From Sphingomonas sp. IC081 (lineage in GTDB: Bacteria > Pseudomonadota > Alphaproteobacteria > Sphingomonadales > Sphingomonadaceae): a stretch of DNA of 64,000 bases. The translations under genes were made by a program, and so were the position numbers. The stretch's first letter is position 1. Every line of letters begins with the position of its first letter. The stretch lies in contig NZ_CP029761.1 in NCBI RefSeq assembly GCF_006874585.1, forward strand, positions 135,001-199,000, in the 5' to 3' direction. Below the pieces are notes generated by a model, which saw only the letters and a program-made list of their open reading frames with translations, did not search any database and was not told the origin of the DNA. Positions 15,945 to 24,464 of the stretch are shown piece after piece.

Positions 15945-18044
15945 TTATCCGAGCATGCCGATGAGGGTGTCGTACATTTCCGAGGCGGTGGTCATCACCC
16001 GCGCGGCGGCACTGTAGCTGTTCTGGAGCACGACCATCTGGGCGAGTTCCTCGTCGACGTTGACGCCGGCGTAGCTGTCGCGCCGGTCCACCGCGTCGGT
16101 CATGCGCGCGGCCGCGTCTTGCGAGGCGCCGGACGCCAGCGAAGCGGCCGAGCCGATCCCGCCAAGCAGCGCATTGGCAAAGTTGCCGACCGTCTTGACG
16201 CCGTCCTTGCCGAAATCGGTGGTGGCGGTCAGCGCGTCGACAAAGGCGGTGGCGTTGCGGTAGTCGGCGCCGCCGATCGCCTTGTCGCCAATGGCGGCAT
16301 CGAGCTGGAGCTGGGCAAGCGGTACCTTGGAGGTGTCCGCCAGCATGGCCGAGGTCACTTCCGCGTTCTTGAGGCCGCTGGCCGAGCCGGTGAGGCCCGA
16401 GAGCGCGGAGAACGAGAGGCCGGTACCGCTGCGGTTGGTCGAATCCGAGGGGATCGAGATCGTCGAGCCCGCCGAGGTGGCGTTGGGCGTAAATGCCACG
16501 CGGCCATCGCCGTCCAGCGCGAAGCTGCCATAGGCGGCGAGCGGGCTGGCATTGAGGTTGGTGATCACGTCGCCCCAGCTGTCGCTGCCGGTGCTGCTGT
16601 AGGTGTACTGGCCGAGCACTTTGCCGCTGGGATCGCGCAGCACCATCTGCGCGGTCTCGCCTGCGGCAAAACCGGTGGGATCGGAGGCGATGAAGCCGGA
16701 GGGCGTCAGCGCGCTGCTGTCCGAGCGGATGATGTTGTTGAGCCCGAAGAACTGCGAGAAGCCGGCACCCGCGCGGTCGCTCGGGCTGTCGGGATCCTGG
16801 GCGATGGCGATGCCGTTCGCGCTGGACGAAGCGGTGATCGACATCACCCCCTTGGCATCGATGCTGGCGGTGGCGTCGGGCGAGAGCCCGGCATTGATCG
16901 CCGCGATCGCATCGTCGACGGTTGCGCCCGTGCCGAGCGCGTCGAAGTCGACGGTGACCTTGTTGACCAGGGTGCCGTCGCTGCCGAGCACGGCAAACGT
17001 CGCCTTGCCGGTGAAGCCGAGGCGGTCGCTGCCGGTCAGGCCATTGGCCTCGCCGGTCAGGCTGTTGGGCGGGGGCAGGGTGGTGCCCTCGTTGGAGACC
17101 TTGTTCAGCGTCTGCGCGAGGCCGGTGAAGAGCTGGCCGAGCTGTTCGGAGAACTGCGGCAGCGTCTTGTCGCGCATTTCCAGCAGGCCGCCGAGCTTGC
17201 CGCCGACCGAGGTGGAATCGATCTTCTCGCCGGTCGAGGCGCCCATCACGCCGTTGTCGGAGGCGAACTTGATGTCGATCGCGGGATAGGTCGCCTGGGC
17301 GGCGGCGGCGCCGGAATTGTAGGAGAGCTGGCGCAGGCGCTTGTCGAGCAGGGTCTGGCCCGAGGCGGTGTCGATAAAGACGCGCCCGTCGCTCTGTTCG
17401 CGCACGTTCACGCTCATCAGCCCGCTCAGTTCCTGCAGCGCGGACATGCGCTCGTCGGCGGGGCCGGAGGTGCTCTGGCCGAGGCCCTGGAGGCGCGAGA
17501 CCTCGCTGTTGAGGTCGTTGATATTCTGGAGCAGCGCGTTGACGCGGCTCACCGTGTCGCCGACTTCGCTCTCGACGTCGGATTGCAGGCTCGAGACCTC
17601 GTTCTGCAGGCCGGTCAGGGTATCGAGCGTGTCGTCGATGCTGCCGGTGAACAGCGCGATCGACGATGACGAGCCGTTGAGGCCGGAAATCTGCGATACC
17701 GTGCTGGAAATCGAGTTGAGGCGCGCGGCGAGGCCCGAGGTGGAATCGGTGGCGCCCAGCATCGACTGCAAGCGGTCGAGATAGCTGGAGACAGCATCGG
17801 TGCGTCCCGCGGTGCCGGCGCGCTGGTAGACCGCGTTTTCAAGGAACTTGTCGGCCACGCGCGAAGGTTCGCCGACGACCACGCCGCTGACCTGTCCGCC
17901 CGATACCGCGGTCGCCAGCGACACCTTCTGCCGGGCGTAGCCGGCGGTGTTGACGTTGGCGATGTTGTTGGAAACCGTTTGCATCCCCGCCTGCGAGGCC
18001 GAGAGGCCCGACATGGCGGAACTGAGGATCTGGCTGAGGGACAC
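15945..18044 (-). CDS. flgK: Flagellar hook-associated protein FlgK
   Basis: First junction protein (HAP1), 699 residues. The N-terminus MSLSQILSSAMSGLSASQAGMQTVSNNIANVNTAGYARQKV and the C-terminus SYAGVNVDEELAQMVVLQNSYSAAARVMTTASEMYDTLIGML are the conserved rod/hook coiled-coil ends. The middle holds the long variable domain (GQTLLDKRLRQLSYN, then a Ser/Thr-rich beta region). It is separated from upstream flgE by 194 bp of stem-loop DNA, unusual for adjacent genes of one unit. Confidence 0.95.
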   Translation of the reverse strand: MSLSQILSSAMSGLSASQAGMQTVSNNIANVNTAGYARQKVSLATAVSGGQVSGVVVGEPSRVADKFLENAVYQRAGTAGRTDAVSSYLDRLQSMLGATDSTSGLAARLNSISSTVSQISGLNGSSSSIALFTGSIDDTLDTLTGLQNEVSSLQSDVESEVGDTVSRVNALLQNINDLNSEVSRLQGLGQSTSGPADERMSALQELSGLMSVNVREQSDGRVFIDTASGQTLLDKRLRQLSYNSGAAAAQATYPAIDIKFASDNGVMGASTGEKIDSTSVGGKLGGLLEMRDKTLPQFSEQLGQLFTGLAQTLNKVSNEGTTLPPPNSLTGEANGLTGSDRLGFTGKATFAVLGSDGTLVNKVTVDFDALGTGATVDDAIAAINAGLSPDATASIDAKGVMSITASSSANGIAIAQDPDSPSDRAGAGFSQFFGLNNIIRSDSSALTPSGFIASDPTGFAAGETAQMVLRDPSGKVLGQYTYSSTGSDSWGDVITNLNASPLAAYGSFALDGDGRVAFTPNATSAGSTISIPSDSTNRSGTGLSFSALSGLTGSASGLKNAEVTSAMLADTSKVPLAQLQLDAAIGDKAIGGADYRNATAFVDALTATTDFGKDGVKTVGNFANALLGGIGSAASLASGASQDAAARMTDAVDRRDSYAGVNVDEELAQMVVLQNSYSAAARVMTTASEMYDTLIGMLG

Positions 18045-18096
18045 GTTTCGGGTTCCTGCAAGTCTCGTGGGTGGGGGAAGTGGGGGGAGTTGCCTG

Positions 18097-18230
18097 AAAA
18101 TCCGTTTGCGACGGATTTTGCGGCACCGGCTCTCTCCCCCGCCCGATCGCCCTTACAGGGTAGAATTCGGGCGGTCGGGTGGGGGAGAGGGCCGGTACCG
18201 CATTGGAAATGCCCGACAGGGCATTTCCAA
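18097..18230. repeat. Array of three stem-loops between flgE and flgK
   Basis: Three consecutive inverted repeats. The first is AAAATCCGT/ACGGATTTT (18097-18119, 9-bp stem). The second is a long hairpin with 32-nt arms 18121-18152 and 18169-18200 (four non-Watson-Crick positions, 16-nt loop). The third is TTGGAAATGCCC/GGGCATTTCCAA (18203-18230, perfect 12-bp stem, GACA loop). Transcribed from flgE into flgK they could attenuate, stabilise or terminate the message, or be a palindromic mobile repeat. Confidence 0.8.
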
Positions 18231-18238
18231 CCGGACAA

Positions 18239-19540
18239 TCAGCGCTTCAGGTTGCTGACTTCCTGAAGCATGTCGTCGACCGTGGTGATGATCTTCGACG
18301 AGGCGCTGTAGGCGCGCTGGTAGAGGATCATGTTCGAGAACTCGGAGGCGAGATCGACGTTCGAGGCTTCGAGCACACCGGCCGAAAGCGAACCGCCGCC
18401 GAGCGACCCCGGCTCGTTGATCGAGGCATTGCCCGAGCTTTGCGAGGCGACATAGGCGTTGCCGCTGACGCGGGTGAGGCCGTCCGGATTGGCGAAGGTC
18501 GCCAGCGGCAGCTGGTAGATCGCGCGCGAGGTGCCATCGTCGAACACGGCGCTGACGATGCCGTCTTCCGAGATCTCGACCGAGGCCACGGTGCCGAGCA
18601 TGCCGCCGTTGGCGCTCGAGGAGAGCAGGGCGGAATCGCTGGCGAACTGGGTCAGGCCGTCAAGGCCGTCGTCGCTGCCCAGGGCGAGGCTGATCGGGGT
18701 CGAACCGGCGCCGTTGGCCCAGCTGACGCCGAGGTCGGCAAACAGCGCCGAGGACGAGCCGGCAAGATCGAGGCTGCCGTCGGCGTTGAAGGCGATGGTG
18801 CCGCTGGCCAGCACGCCGGTGCCGCCTGCAGGCAGGACATCGGCCGGATCGGCGGTGATTTCGGCGGCCCACTCGTTGGTTGCGGTCTTGACGAAGTTGA
18901 AGGTCACGGTGTGCGAGCTACCTTGCGCGTCGTAGACTTCGACCGAGCGGGTGAACTGCGGGGTGACGGTGCCCGAGGCCATGTCGCCGGCCGTATAGGC
19001 GGTGACGGCGGTGGCGGTGGAATCGAGGTTGGCGCGCATCGAGACCGAGGTGGTCGGGGTCGCGGCACCGGTCAGCGCGTTGGGCTTGATCGCTTCGAGC
19101 GAGGTCATCGAGCCGTTGTTGACATAGTTGCCGTCGGAATCGAGCGGCCAGCCGGTCAGGTAGTACCCGGCAGTGTTGACGAGGTAGCCGTCGCTGTCGG
19201 TGGTGAACGAACCGGCGCGGGTATAGGCGATCGAACCGCTGGTATCCGAGCTCGAACGCACCACAAAGAAGCCGGCCCCGTCGATGCCGATGTCGGTCAG
19301 GCTGCTCGAAGCCTGGAGCAGGCCCTGCTTCGAGATCAGCGCCTTGGGCGAGGCGGTGACGCCGCCGGCCGAGTAGCTGCTCTTGATCTTGCCGTCGGTG
19401 ACCAGGGTCTGGAACTGGGCCGAGACGCCCTTGTAGCCGACGGTGTTGACGTTGGTGATGTTGTCCGCGACGGTGGCCATCGCGCTCGCCTGAGCGCCGA
19501 GGCCTGACACGCCCGCGTAAAGAGCGGAATAAAGGCTCAT
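18239..19540 (-). CDS. flgE: Flagellar hook protein FlgE
   Basis: Structural protein of the hook, 433 residues. The N-terminus is MSLYSALYAGVSGLGAQASAMATVADNITNVNTVGYKGVSAQFQTLVT. The middle has DIGIDGAGFFVVRSSSDTSGSIAYTRAGSFTTDSDGYLVNTAGYYLTGW, and the C-terminus GVLEASNVDLASEFSNMILYQRAYSASSKIITTVDDMLQEVSNLKR. First gene of flgE-K-L. Divergent from flbT, with its own CCTACAAT box at 19598-19605. Confidence 0.96.
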   Translation of the reverse strand: MSLYSALYAGVSGLGAQASAMATVADNITNVNTVGYKGVSAQFQTLVTDGKIKSSYSAGGVTASPKALISKQGLLQASSSLTDIGIDGAGFFVVRSSSDTSGSIAYTRAGSFTTDSDGYLVNTAGYYLTGWPLDSDGNYVNNGSMTSLEAIKPNALTGAATPTTSVSMRANLDSTATAVTAYTAGDMASGTVTPQFTRSVEVYDAQGSSHTVTFNFVKTATNEWAAEITADPADVLPAGGTGVLASGTIAFNADGSLDLAGSSSALFADLGVSWANGAGSTPISLALGSDDGLDGLTQFASDSALLSSSANGGMLGTVASVEISEDGIVSAVFDDGTSRAIYQLPLATFANPDGLTRVSGNAYVASQSSGNASINEPGSLGGGSLSAGVLEASNVDLASEFSNMILYQRAYSASSKIITTVDDMLQEVSNLKR

Positions 19541-19597
19541 GTCATTCTCCTGTGCGTCCGGGCCGGGAATTGGCGGGCCGGCTGTCGGACCAGAGCC

Positions 19598-19605
19598 ATT
19601 GTAGG
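19598..19605 (-). promoter_or_regulatory. CCTACAAT box before flgE
   Basis: Minus-strand TTCATCCTACAATGG, one base off CCTATAAT, 58 nt before the flgE start codon. It shares the 5-prime CAT context with the boxes before flbT and fliG. Confidence 0.5.
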
Positions 19606-19679
19606 ATGAAATTTGCGACCAACTGTTCGGAGCGGCAGGAAAAAAGCCGTCGGATCGTCACCGCACTGACTCATATCAT

Positions 19680-19687
19680 CCTATAAA
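19680..19687 (+). promoter_or_regulatory. CCTATAAA box before flbT
   Basis: TATCATCCTATAAATC lies 30 nt before the flbT ATG and faces away from the flgE box 75 bp away, giving back-to-back signals in one divergent junction. Confidence 0.5.
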
Positions 19688-19716
19688 TCTGGAAACGTGT
19701 CTCGGGGGCTGCACAC

Positions 19717-20151
19717 ATGACTCTTCGCATTTCGCTCAAGAAGGGCGAGCCGGTGATCGTCAACGGCGCGGTGCTGCGTGCGCAGGGCCGGACCGATCTC
19801 GTGGTCGAGAATACCGCGACGATCCTGCGCGGCCGCGAGGTGATGAAGCCCGAGGAGGCGGTGACGCCCGCGCGTGCGCTCTATTTTGCCTGCATGATGG
19901 CCTATATCGACGAGGCCGAGTTGGCTCGCCACCAGCAGTCGGTGCTGGAGCGGCTGGAGACGCTGATGGCCGCGCTGGAATCGCATGAGGCCAAGGCGGT
20001 CTGCATCCGCTTTGCCCAGAAGGTCGCCACCGGGAAGTTCTATGCCGCGCTGGTCGATTGCCGCTGGCTGATCGCCTACGAGGCCGATGCGCTTGCCCGG
20101 TTCGCGCCGGCGGAAGGCTCCGTGCCTTCCGAACCCGAAACCGCGGCCTGA
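19717..20151 (+). CDS. flbT: Flagellar biosynthesis repressor FlbT
   Basis: RNA-level regulator that in Caulobacter binds the flagellin mRNA leader and, opposed by FlaF, limits flagellin translation until the hook is built. The 144-residue product opens MTLRISLKKGEPVIVNGAVLRAQGRTDLVVENTATILRGREVMKPEEAVTPARALYFACMMAYID, a clear FlbT N-terminus. A helical C-terminus follows. Its partner flaF is about 10 kb away (29486-29866), whereas the two often lie together beside flagellin genes. First gene of flbT-fliI-fliJ-transglycosylase. Confidence 0.92.
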   Translation: MTLRISLKKGEPVIVNGAVLRAQGRTDLVVENTATILRGREVMKPEEAVTPARALYFACMMAYIDEAELARHQQSVLERLETLMAALESHEAKAVCIRFAQKVATGKFYAALVDCRWLIAYEADALARFAPAEGSVPSEPETAA

Positions 20152-20164
20152 CGGAAGCGCGCCG

Positions 20165-21514
20165 ATGGCCAGTCTTGCCGCCGCTGCCGCAGGCCTGCGC
20201 CTGCTGACGCCGGACCAGCGCCATGGGCGCGTGGTTGCGGTGCGCGGTGCGTTGATCGAGGTCGAGGGCTTGGCCGGTGCCGCGCAGATCGGTTCGCGGG
20301 TCAGCCTGCGCTCGCCAAACGGCACGGTCGAGGCGGAAGTGACCGGGCTCGATCGCGGGATCGCCCATTGCCTGCCTTTCAGCGATCCCCAGGGTATCGC
20401 CTCTGGCGCGCGGGCCGATCTTTCGGCCAGCCAGTTCGCGCTGCGTCCCTCCGAAGGCTGGCTCGGCCGCATGATCGACGGTCTTGGCCGTCCGGTCGAC
20501 GGCAAGGGCGCGCTGCCGCAGGGCGAGGTGCTGCGCAAGATCAAGGCCTCGCCGCCGCCGGCCTCGTCGCGGGCGCGGGTGGGCACCTGCGTCTCCACCG
20601 GCGTACGTGCCCTCGATATCTTTGCGCCGCTCTGCAAGGGGCAGCGGCTGGGCCTGTTCGCGGGGTCGGGCGTCGGCAAGTCGGTGCTGCTCTCGATGCT
20701 GGCGCGCTGGACGGACTGCGATGTCGCGGTGATCGGCCTGATCGGCGAACGCGGCCGCGAGGTGCAGGAATTCGTGCAGGACGACCTCGGGGTCGAGGGG
20801 CTTGCGAGAAGCGTCGTGGTTGTCGCCACCTCGGACGAGCCGGCGCTGATGCGCCGTCAGGCAGCCTGGACCACGCTCAGCGTTGCCGAGCATTTCCGTG
20901 ACCAGGGGCTCAACGTGCTGTGCCTGATGGACTCGGTCACCCGCTTCGCGATGGCGCAGCGCGAGATCGGCCTTGCCAGCGGCGAGCCGCCCGCGACCAA
21001 GGGCTATACCCCCACCGTCTTTGCCGAACTGCCGCGCCTGCTGGAGCGCGCCGGGCCGGGGTTGCCGGGGCAGGGCACGATCACCGGGCTGTTCACGGTG
21101 CTGGTCGACGGCGACGATCACAACGAACCGGTGGCCGACGCGGTGCGCGGCATTCTCGATGGTCACGTCGTCATCACCCGAAAGATCGCCGAGCGCGGCC
21201 GTTACCCGGCAATCGATGTGCTGAAGTCGGTCTCGCGTACCTTGCCGCATGCGCTTGGCGAGCACGAGAACCGCCTGCGGCTTGCCGCAAGGCGCGAGCT
21301 TTCGACATATGCCGACATGGAGGAAATGGTCCGCCTTGGCGCCTATCGCGCCGGGTCGAGCGAGCAGGTGGACCGCGCTGTCGCCTTGTCGCCCCGCATC
21401 GAGGACCTGCTCAAGCAGGGCAAGAACGAACGCGGCCACGCCGAGGACAGTTTTGCCGCGCTTGCCGGGATTCTCGACCTTCCCGAACTGGCACCTGAAG
21501 GCGAGGTGGCGTGA
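20165..21514 (+). CDS. fliI: Flagellar export ATPase FliI
   Basis: Hexameric ATPase powering unloading of type III export substrates. The 449-residue product has a Walker A GLFAGSGVGKS (about 163-173), a conserved GLIGERGREVQEF, a Walker B-region VLCLMDSVTRFAMAQREIGLASGEPPATKGYTPTVFAELPRLLERAG, and HVVITRKIAERGRYPAIDVLKSVSR. The ATG at 20165 follows flbT by 13 nt. The stop shares bases with the fliJ start (TGATG). Confidence 0.97.
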   Translation: MASLAAAAAGLRLLTPDQRHGRVVAVRGALIEVEGLAGAAQIGSRVSLRSPNGTVEAEVTGLDRGIAHCLPFSDPQGIASGARADLSASQFALRPSEGWLGRMIDGLGRPVDGKGALPQGEVLRKIKASPPPASSRARVGTCVSTGVRALDIFAPLCKGQRLGLFAGSGVGKSVLLSMLARWTDCDVAVIGLIGERGREVQEFVQDDLGVEGLARSVVVVATSDEPALMRRQAAWTTLSVAEHFRDQGLNVLCLMDSVTRFAMAQREIGLASGEPPATKGYTPTVFAELPRLLERAGPGLPGQGTITGLFTVLVDGDDHNEPVADAVRGILDGHVVITRKIAERGRYPAIDVLKSVSRTLPHALGEHENRLRLAARRELSTYADMEEMVRLGAYRAGSSEQVDRAVALSPRIEDLLKQGKNERGHAEDSFAALAGILDLPELAPEGEVA

Positions 21515-21963
21515 TGAAGACCCCATATGATGCCGCGCTGCGCGTGCAGCGCCGCGAGATCGACGAGATGAGCGTTGCCATCAGCCGCGAGGCGGGGGTT
21601 CTTGCCGCAGTCGAGCAGGCCCATGCCGAGACCCGCGATGCCATGCGCCGCGAGGCCGACCTTGCCGGCAAGGACGTGACCGAAAGCCTCGTCATCGCCT
21701 CGCACGGTTACTTCGCGCGCAAGCGTGACGAGCGGCGGCAGCTCACCGGCTTGCAGGCGGAACTGAGCCGCAAGCTGGAAGCGCTCCGCGCCGAGGCGGT
21801 GGAGGCCTTTGGCACGTTCCGCACGATCGAAAGCGCCGCCGACGCCTTCCGCCAGGAAGCCGAGCGCGTCCAGGCCAATGCCGAGCAGGCCGGGATCGAC
21901 GATCTTGCCGCCGCGGCCTTCCTCAAGGCGCGCCGCGGGGCACGTCGCGGGGATGCGGCGTGA
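21514..21963 (+). CDS. fliJ: Flagellar export protein FliJ
   Basis: Coiled-coil stalk of the export ATPase, 149 residues, almost wholly helical and charged (VQRREIDEMSVAISREAGVLAAVEQAHAETRDAMRREADLAGKDV, RDERRQLTGLQAELSRKLEALRAEAVEAFGTFRTIESAADAF). Assigned from size, coiled-coil character and position directly after fliI, since FliJ is poorly conserved. The ATG at 21514 overlaps the fliI stop; a GTG one codon upstream is equally possible. Confidence 0.8.
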   Translation: MKTPYDAALRVQRREIDEMSVAISREAGVLAAVEQAHAETRDAMRREADLAGKDVTESLVIASHGYFARKRDERRQLTGLQAELSRKLEALRAEAVEAFGTFRTIESAADAFRQEAERVQANAEQAGIDDLAAAAFLKARRGARRGDAA

Positions 21964-23018
21964 GCGATCCTGTTGCCGTCCCTGCCACTGGCGGCGGGCA
22001 TGCCGCTGCCGGCACGCAAATGCGCGGGTTGGACCCGGCGCAGAAGGCGAAGCTGATCTATGCGCAGGCCCGCAGCGAGATGTCCGACCGCCTCTGGCGT
22101 GCGGCGCTGGGCAGCGACGGGCCGGATGGAGACAGTTCCCGTCTCTCCGAAAAGCGCGGACTGCCGATGAGCCTCGAAGCCTTGCTGGGGTTGCTGGAAG
22201 GCGACGGCAAGACGCCGTCCTCGGCGGTTCCCGCCATGGTCGCGGCGCTGCAGCGCGGCGAGGCGCCGGTCGGCGACGGCAGTGGTGGCGGGCGGGAACG
22301 CGGCGCCAAGGACGGTGATGCCGAGGCCGATGCCAATTCCAATGCGGGCAGGGACGGCCAGGGCGGCGATCTCGCGCTGGGCCATGGCCCCAATGCCCGC
22401 TATGCGCCGATGCTGGGCGCCGCCGCGAACCGCACCGGGCTGCCGGCTGCCGCCCTGGCGACGATTGTCCATGCCGAGGCGGCCAAGGACGGCGACGGGC
22501 GCTGGCTACCCTATTCGCGCAATCCCCGTTCCAGCGCCGCCGGCCTCGGGCAGTTCCTGTCGAGCACCTGGGAAGGGGAGGCCGAGCGCGCGGGCACCTG
22601 GCTCAATGCGACGGCGCGTGCCAACGGCTGGCTCAACGAGCGTGGCCATGTGCGCGGCGATGCCCGCGCCGAACTGCTGTCGCTGCGTTACGATCCGCAG
22701 GCGGCGATCGAGACCACGGCAGACTACGCGCGCGCCAATCTCGACGGCTTGCGCAAGGCCGGGGTGACGGTCGGCAGCGGCGTCGAGGAACTCGCGCGCA
22801 CGGCCTACATCGGCCACCATCTCGGCCGCGGCGATGCGGTGCGGTTTCTCACCGGCAGTCTCGATCCGGCGCGGGCGCGCCGGTTGCTTGATGCGCAGAT
22901 CGGTGAGGCGCAGGCCAGCCGGCGGATCGAGCAGGCCGGAAGTGCTGTCGCGGCTCATCGTTCATGGCTGTTAGATTTCGTTGGGCGAAATATTAAACCG
23001 GCAAATTTTGCCGCCTGA
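21960..23018 (+). CDS. Lytic transglycosylase-like protein in flagellar operon
   Basis: A 352-residue protein. The N-terminal 140 residues are low-complexity (Gly, Asp, Ala). The C-terminal half has a lysozyme-like SLT pattern: ATIVHAEAAKDGDGRWLPYSRNPRSSAAGLGQFLSSTWEGEA, with Glu173 a candidate catalytic acid and GLGQF at 195-199. It probably opens peptidoglycan for the rod, taking the place of the muramidase half missing from FlgJ at 45265. No signal peptide is seen, which suggests export by the flagellar machinery. GTG start overlapping the fliJ stop. Confidence 0.75.
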   Translation: MSDPVAVPATGGGHAAAGTQMRGLDPAQKAKLIYAQARSEMSDRLWRAALGSDGPDGDSSRLSEKRGLPMSLEALLGLLEGDGKTPSSAVPAMVAALQRGEAPVGDGSGGGRERGAKDGDAEADANSNAGRDGQGGDLALGHGPNARYAPMLGAAANRTGLPAAALATIVHAEAAKDGDGRWLPYSRNPRSSAAGLGQFLSSTWEGEAERAGTWLNATARANGWLNERGHVRGDARAELLSLRYDPQAAIETTADYARANLDGLRKAGVTVGSGVEELARTAYIGHHLGRGDAVRFLTGSLDPARARRLLDAQIGEAQASRRIEQAGSAVAAHRSWLLDFVGRNIKPANFAA

Positions 23019-23117
23019 AGACTTTGTTAACCCTTTCGGGCGAATTTGTCCGGTGATCTGCGCGTCATTCTCGGCAGTTTGGAAATTTCTTCGAAATATA
23101 GGAGAAAAGACTGCTTG

Positions 23118-23125
23118 TTATAGGA
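23118..23125 (-). promoter_or_regulatory. Inverted CCTATAA box upstream of sigma-like gene
   Basis: GTTATAGGATAGC on the plus strand (TCCTATAAC on the minus strand), 92 nt before the start of the sigma-like gene. It is reversed relative to the gene it precedes, so if functional it may be a regulator site rather than a -10 element. Confidence 0.35.
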
Positions 23126-23216
23126 TAGCTTACGCGGTAAGACATCAAGCACAGACTGACTGGTTGAAGGACGGTTGCCGCAGGGGTGCACGCCGTCCCG
23201 TGCTTGGGGGCTCAAC

Positions 23217-24113
23217 ATGTCGAAGATCACGATTGCTCTAGAATCCGCAGTTGCGCGCGTTAAAGCCAGTTCACCGCCGGAAGGGCAGGTATCCACCGCC
23301 CGGCAGCGAGCCGAAGTGGACCGTGCATTCGCCCATATCCTTCGACTGATCGCGCCGCGCATCCGTCATTTCATTCGCCAGTACGGCCTCGCGGCCCACT
23401 GGGACGATGCCGAGCAGGCATGCTCGATCGCGGTTCATCGTGCCATCCAGGCCTATGACTCCGAAAAGGCGCAGTTCACTACTTTTGTTAACTGGCAGAT
23501 CCGCGGCGAACTGCAGAGCTTGCGCTTTCGCCTGATGACCGACCAGCGCCCGTCCGCACGCAAGGTCGAGGCGGTGACCGTCTCGCTCGACGCGATCGGC
23601 AGCGGCGAGGATGGCGAGGATATCTCGATCGTCGCCTCGATCGAGGACGAGGAAGCGCTGGATCGCACCGAGGCTGCCGCCTCCGACTATCTGGCCCGCG
23701 CGGCGATGGTCTCGCTGGCCGACACGTACGTCGAGCACTTGCGCAAGACCGGCATGGAGCGCCTGCGCCGCCAGGCCCGCTCGCGCAAGGGACGCCGTGC
23801 CGAAGTGGAAGGCAACGAAGGCGTCGATGCCGACGATCGCCAGCGCCGCCGGGTCTGGCGTGCGGAAAGTTCGGCCATCGATCCTGCCGATCTCGCCGAA
23901 CTCGAGGAGCGCCTGCAGCACAACCGCAAGGTCGTCGAGCACCGCCTGTTCGAACTGCTCCCCGGCGAACCGTTTGATGACGATTCCGGCGTTATGCGCG
24001 AACGTGCCCGCCAGATCGCCAAGCGCGCGGCGCGCACGATGTGCGAACTGGCCGGGCTCGACCCGCGTTTCGCGATGATGGCCGAATACGGCCAGGCGCT
24101 TTCCGCACACTGA
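23217..24113 (+). CDS. Divergent sigma-70 family factor, candidate flagellar sigma
   Basis: A 298-residue protein. Residues about 35-107 fit sigma region 2 (VDRAFAHILRLIAPRIRHFIRQYGLAAHWDDAEQACSIAVHRAIQAYDSEKAQFTTFVNWQIRGELQSLRFR). The Asp-Ala-Glu-Gln segment and the YDSEKAQFTTFVNWQIRGEL core match the helices that bind beta-prime and the -10 element. The C-terminus MRERARQIAKRAARTM (260-275) resembles the recognition helix of region 4.2. The linker between them is long, basic and unlike FliA region 3. It is the last gene of the flbT-side block. Proposed, not proven, to read the CCTATAA boxes. Confidence 0.65.
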   Translation: MSKITIALESAVARVKASSPPEGQVSTARQRAEVDRAFAHILRLIAPRIRHFIRQYGLAAHWDDAEQACSIAVHRAIQAYDSEKAQFTTFVNWQIRGELQSLRFRLMTDQRPSARKVEAVTVSLDAIGSGEDGEDISIVASIEDEEALDRTEAAASDYLARAAMVSLADTYVEHLRKTGMERLRRQARSRKGRRAEVEGNEGVDADDRQRRRVWRAESSAIDPADLAELEERLQHNRKVVEHRLFELLPGEPFDDDSGVMRERARQIAKRAARTMCELAGLDPRFAMMAEYGQALSAH

Positions 24114-24156
24114 CGGCGCCGCCCCGCGCCTCTCCCCATCAGCAGTTACCCCATGG

Positions 24157-24200
24157 CCGGGAGGATGTGCATTCGCATGTCCTCCCGGTTTCCGTTTTTT
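24157..24200 (+). terminator. Rho-independent terminator after sigma-like gene
   Basis: CCGGGAGGA (24157-24165) pairs with TCCTCCCGG (24180-24188), with partial inner pairing around ATTC, followed by TTTCCGTTTTTT. The rest of the 333-bp gap to the porin gene holds no gene I can support. Confidence 0.85.
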
Positions 24201-24464
24201 GCGGATGACGGCCAGTTAGCCCTCCTGCAGGTGTCGCGGAACGCGGGGATTGCGGCGGTTCGCGGTGATCGGCGCTTGTCCCCGATGCTTGCGCTTCCCC
24301 TCCGATCATGTGTGGCGGTTGGGCCGCAGGCTTCGATTATTTCTCGGTCCGCATGCGGATGTTTCTGAAACGGTCCTAGATTACCGGTAAGTCCGCCTCG
24401 GCAGTGTGCCCGGAAGGCAGGGCGCTAAGGGAGCATTTGCGTAGTCATGAAAAGGGAAACGGCC

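Noticed and set aside
18179..19507. Long open frame antisense to flgE, and similar ones opposite flgK, cheA, flaEY and fliF
   Set aside because: These are codon-periodicity shadows of strongly coding genes in GC-rich DNA; products are His/Gly/Asp-rich without domains.
24153..24368. 71-codon open frame after the sigma-like gene
   Set aside because: It runs through the terminator hairpin, has no Shine-Dalgarno and encodes a Cys/Arg/Ser-rich product without recognisable features.
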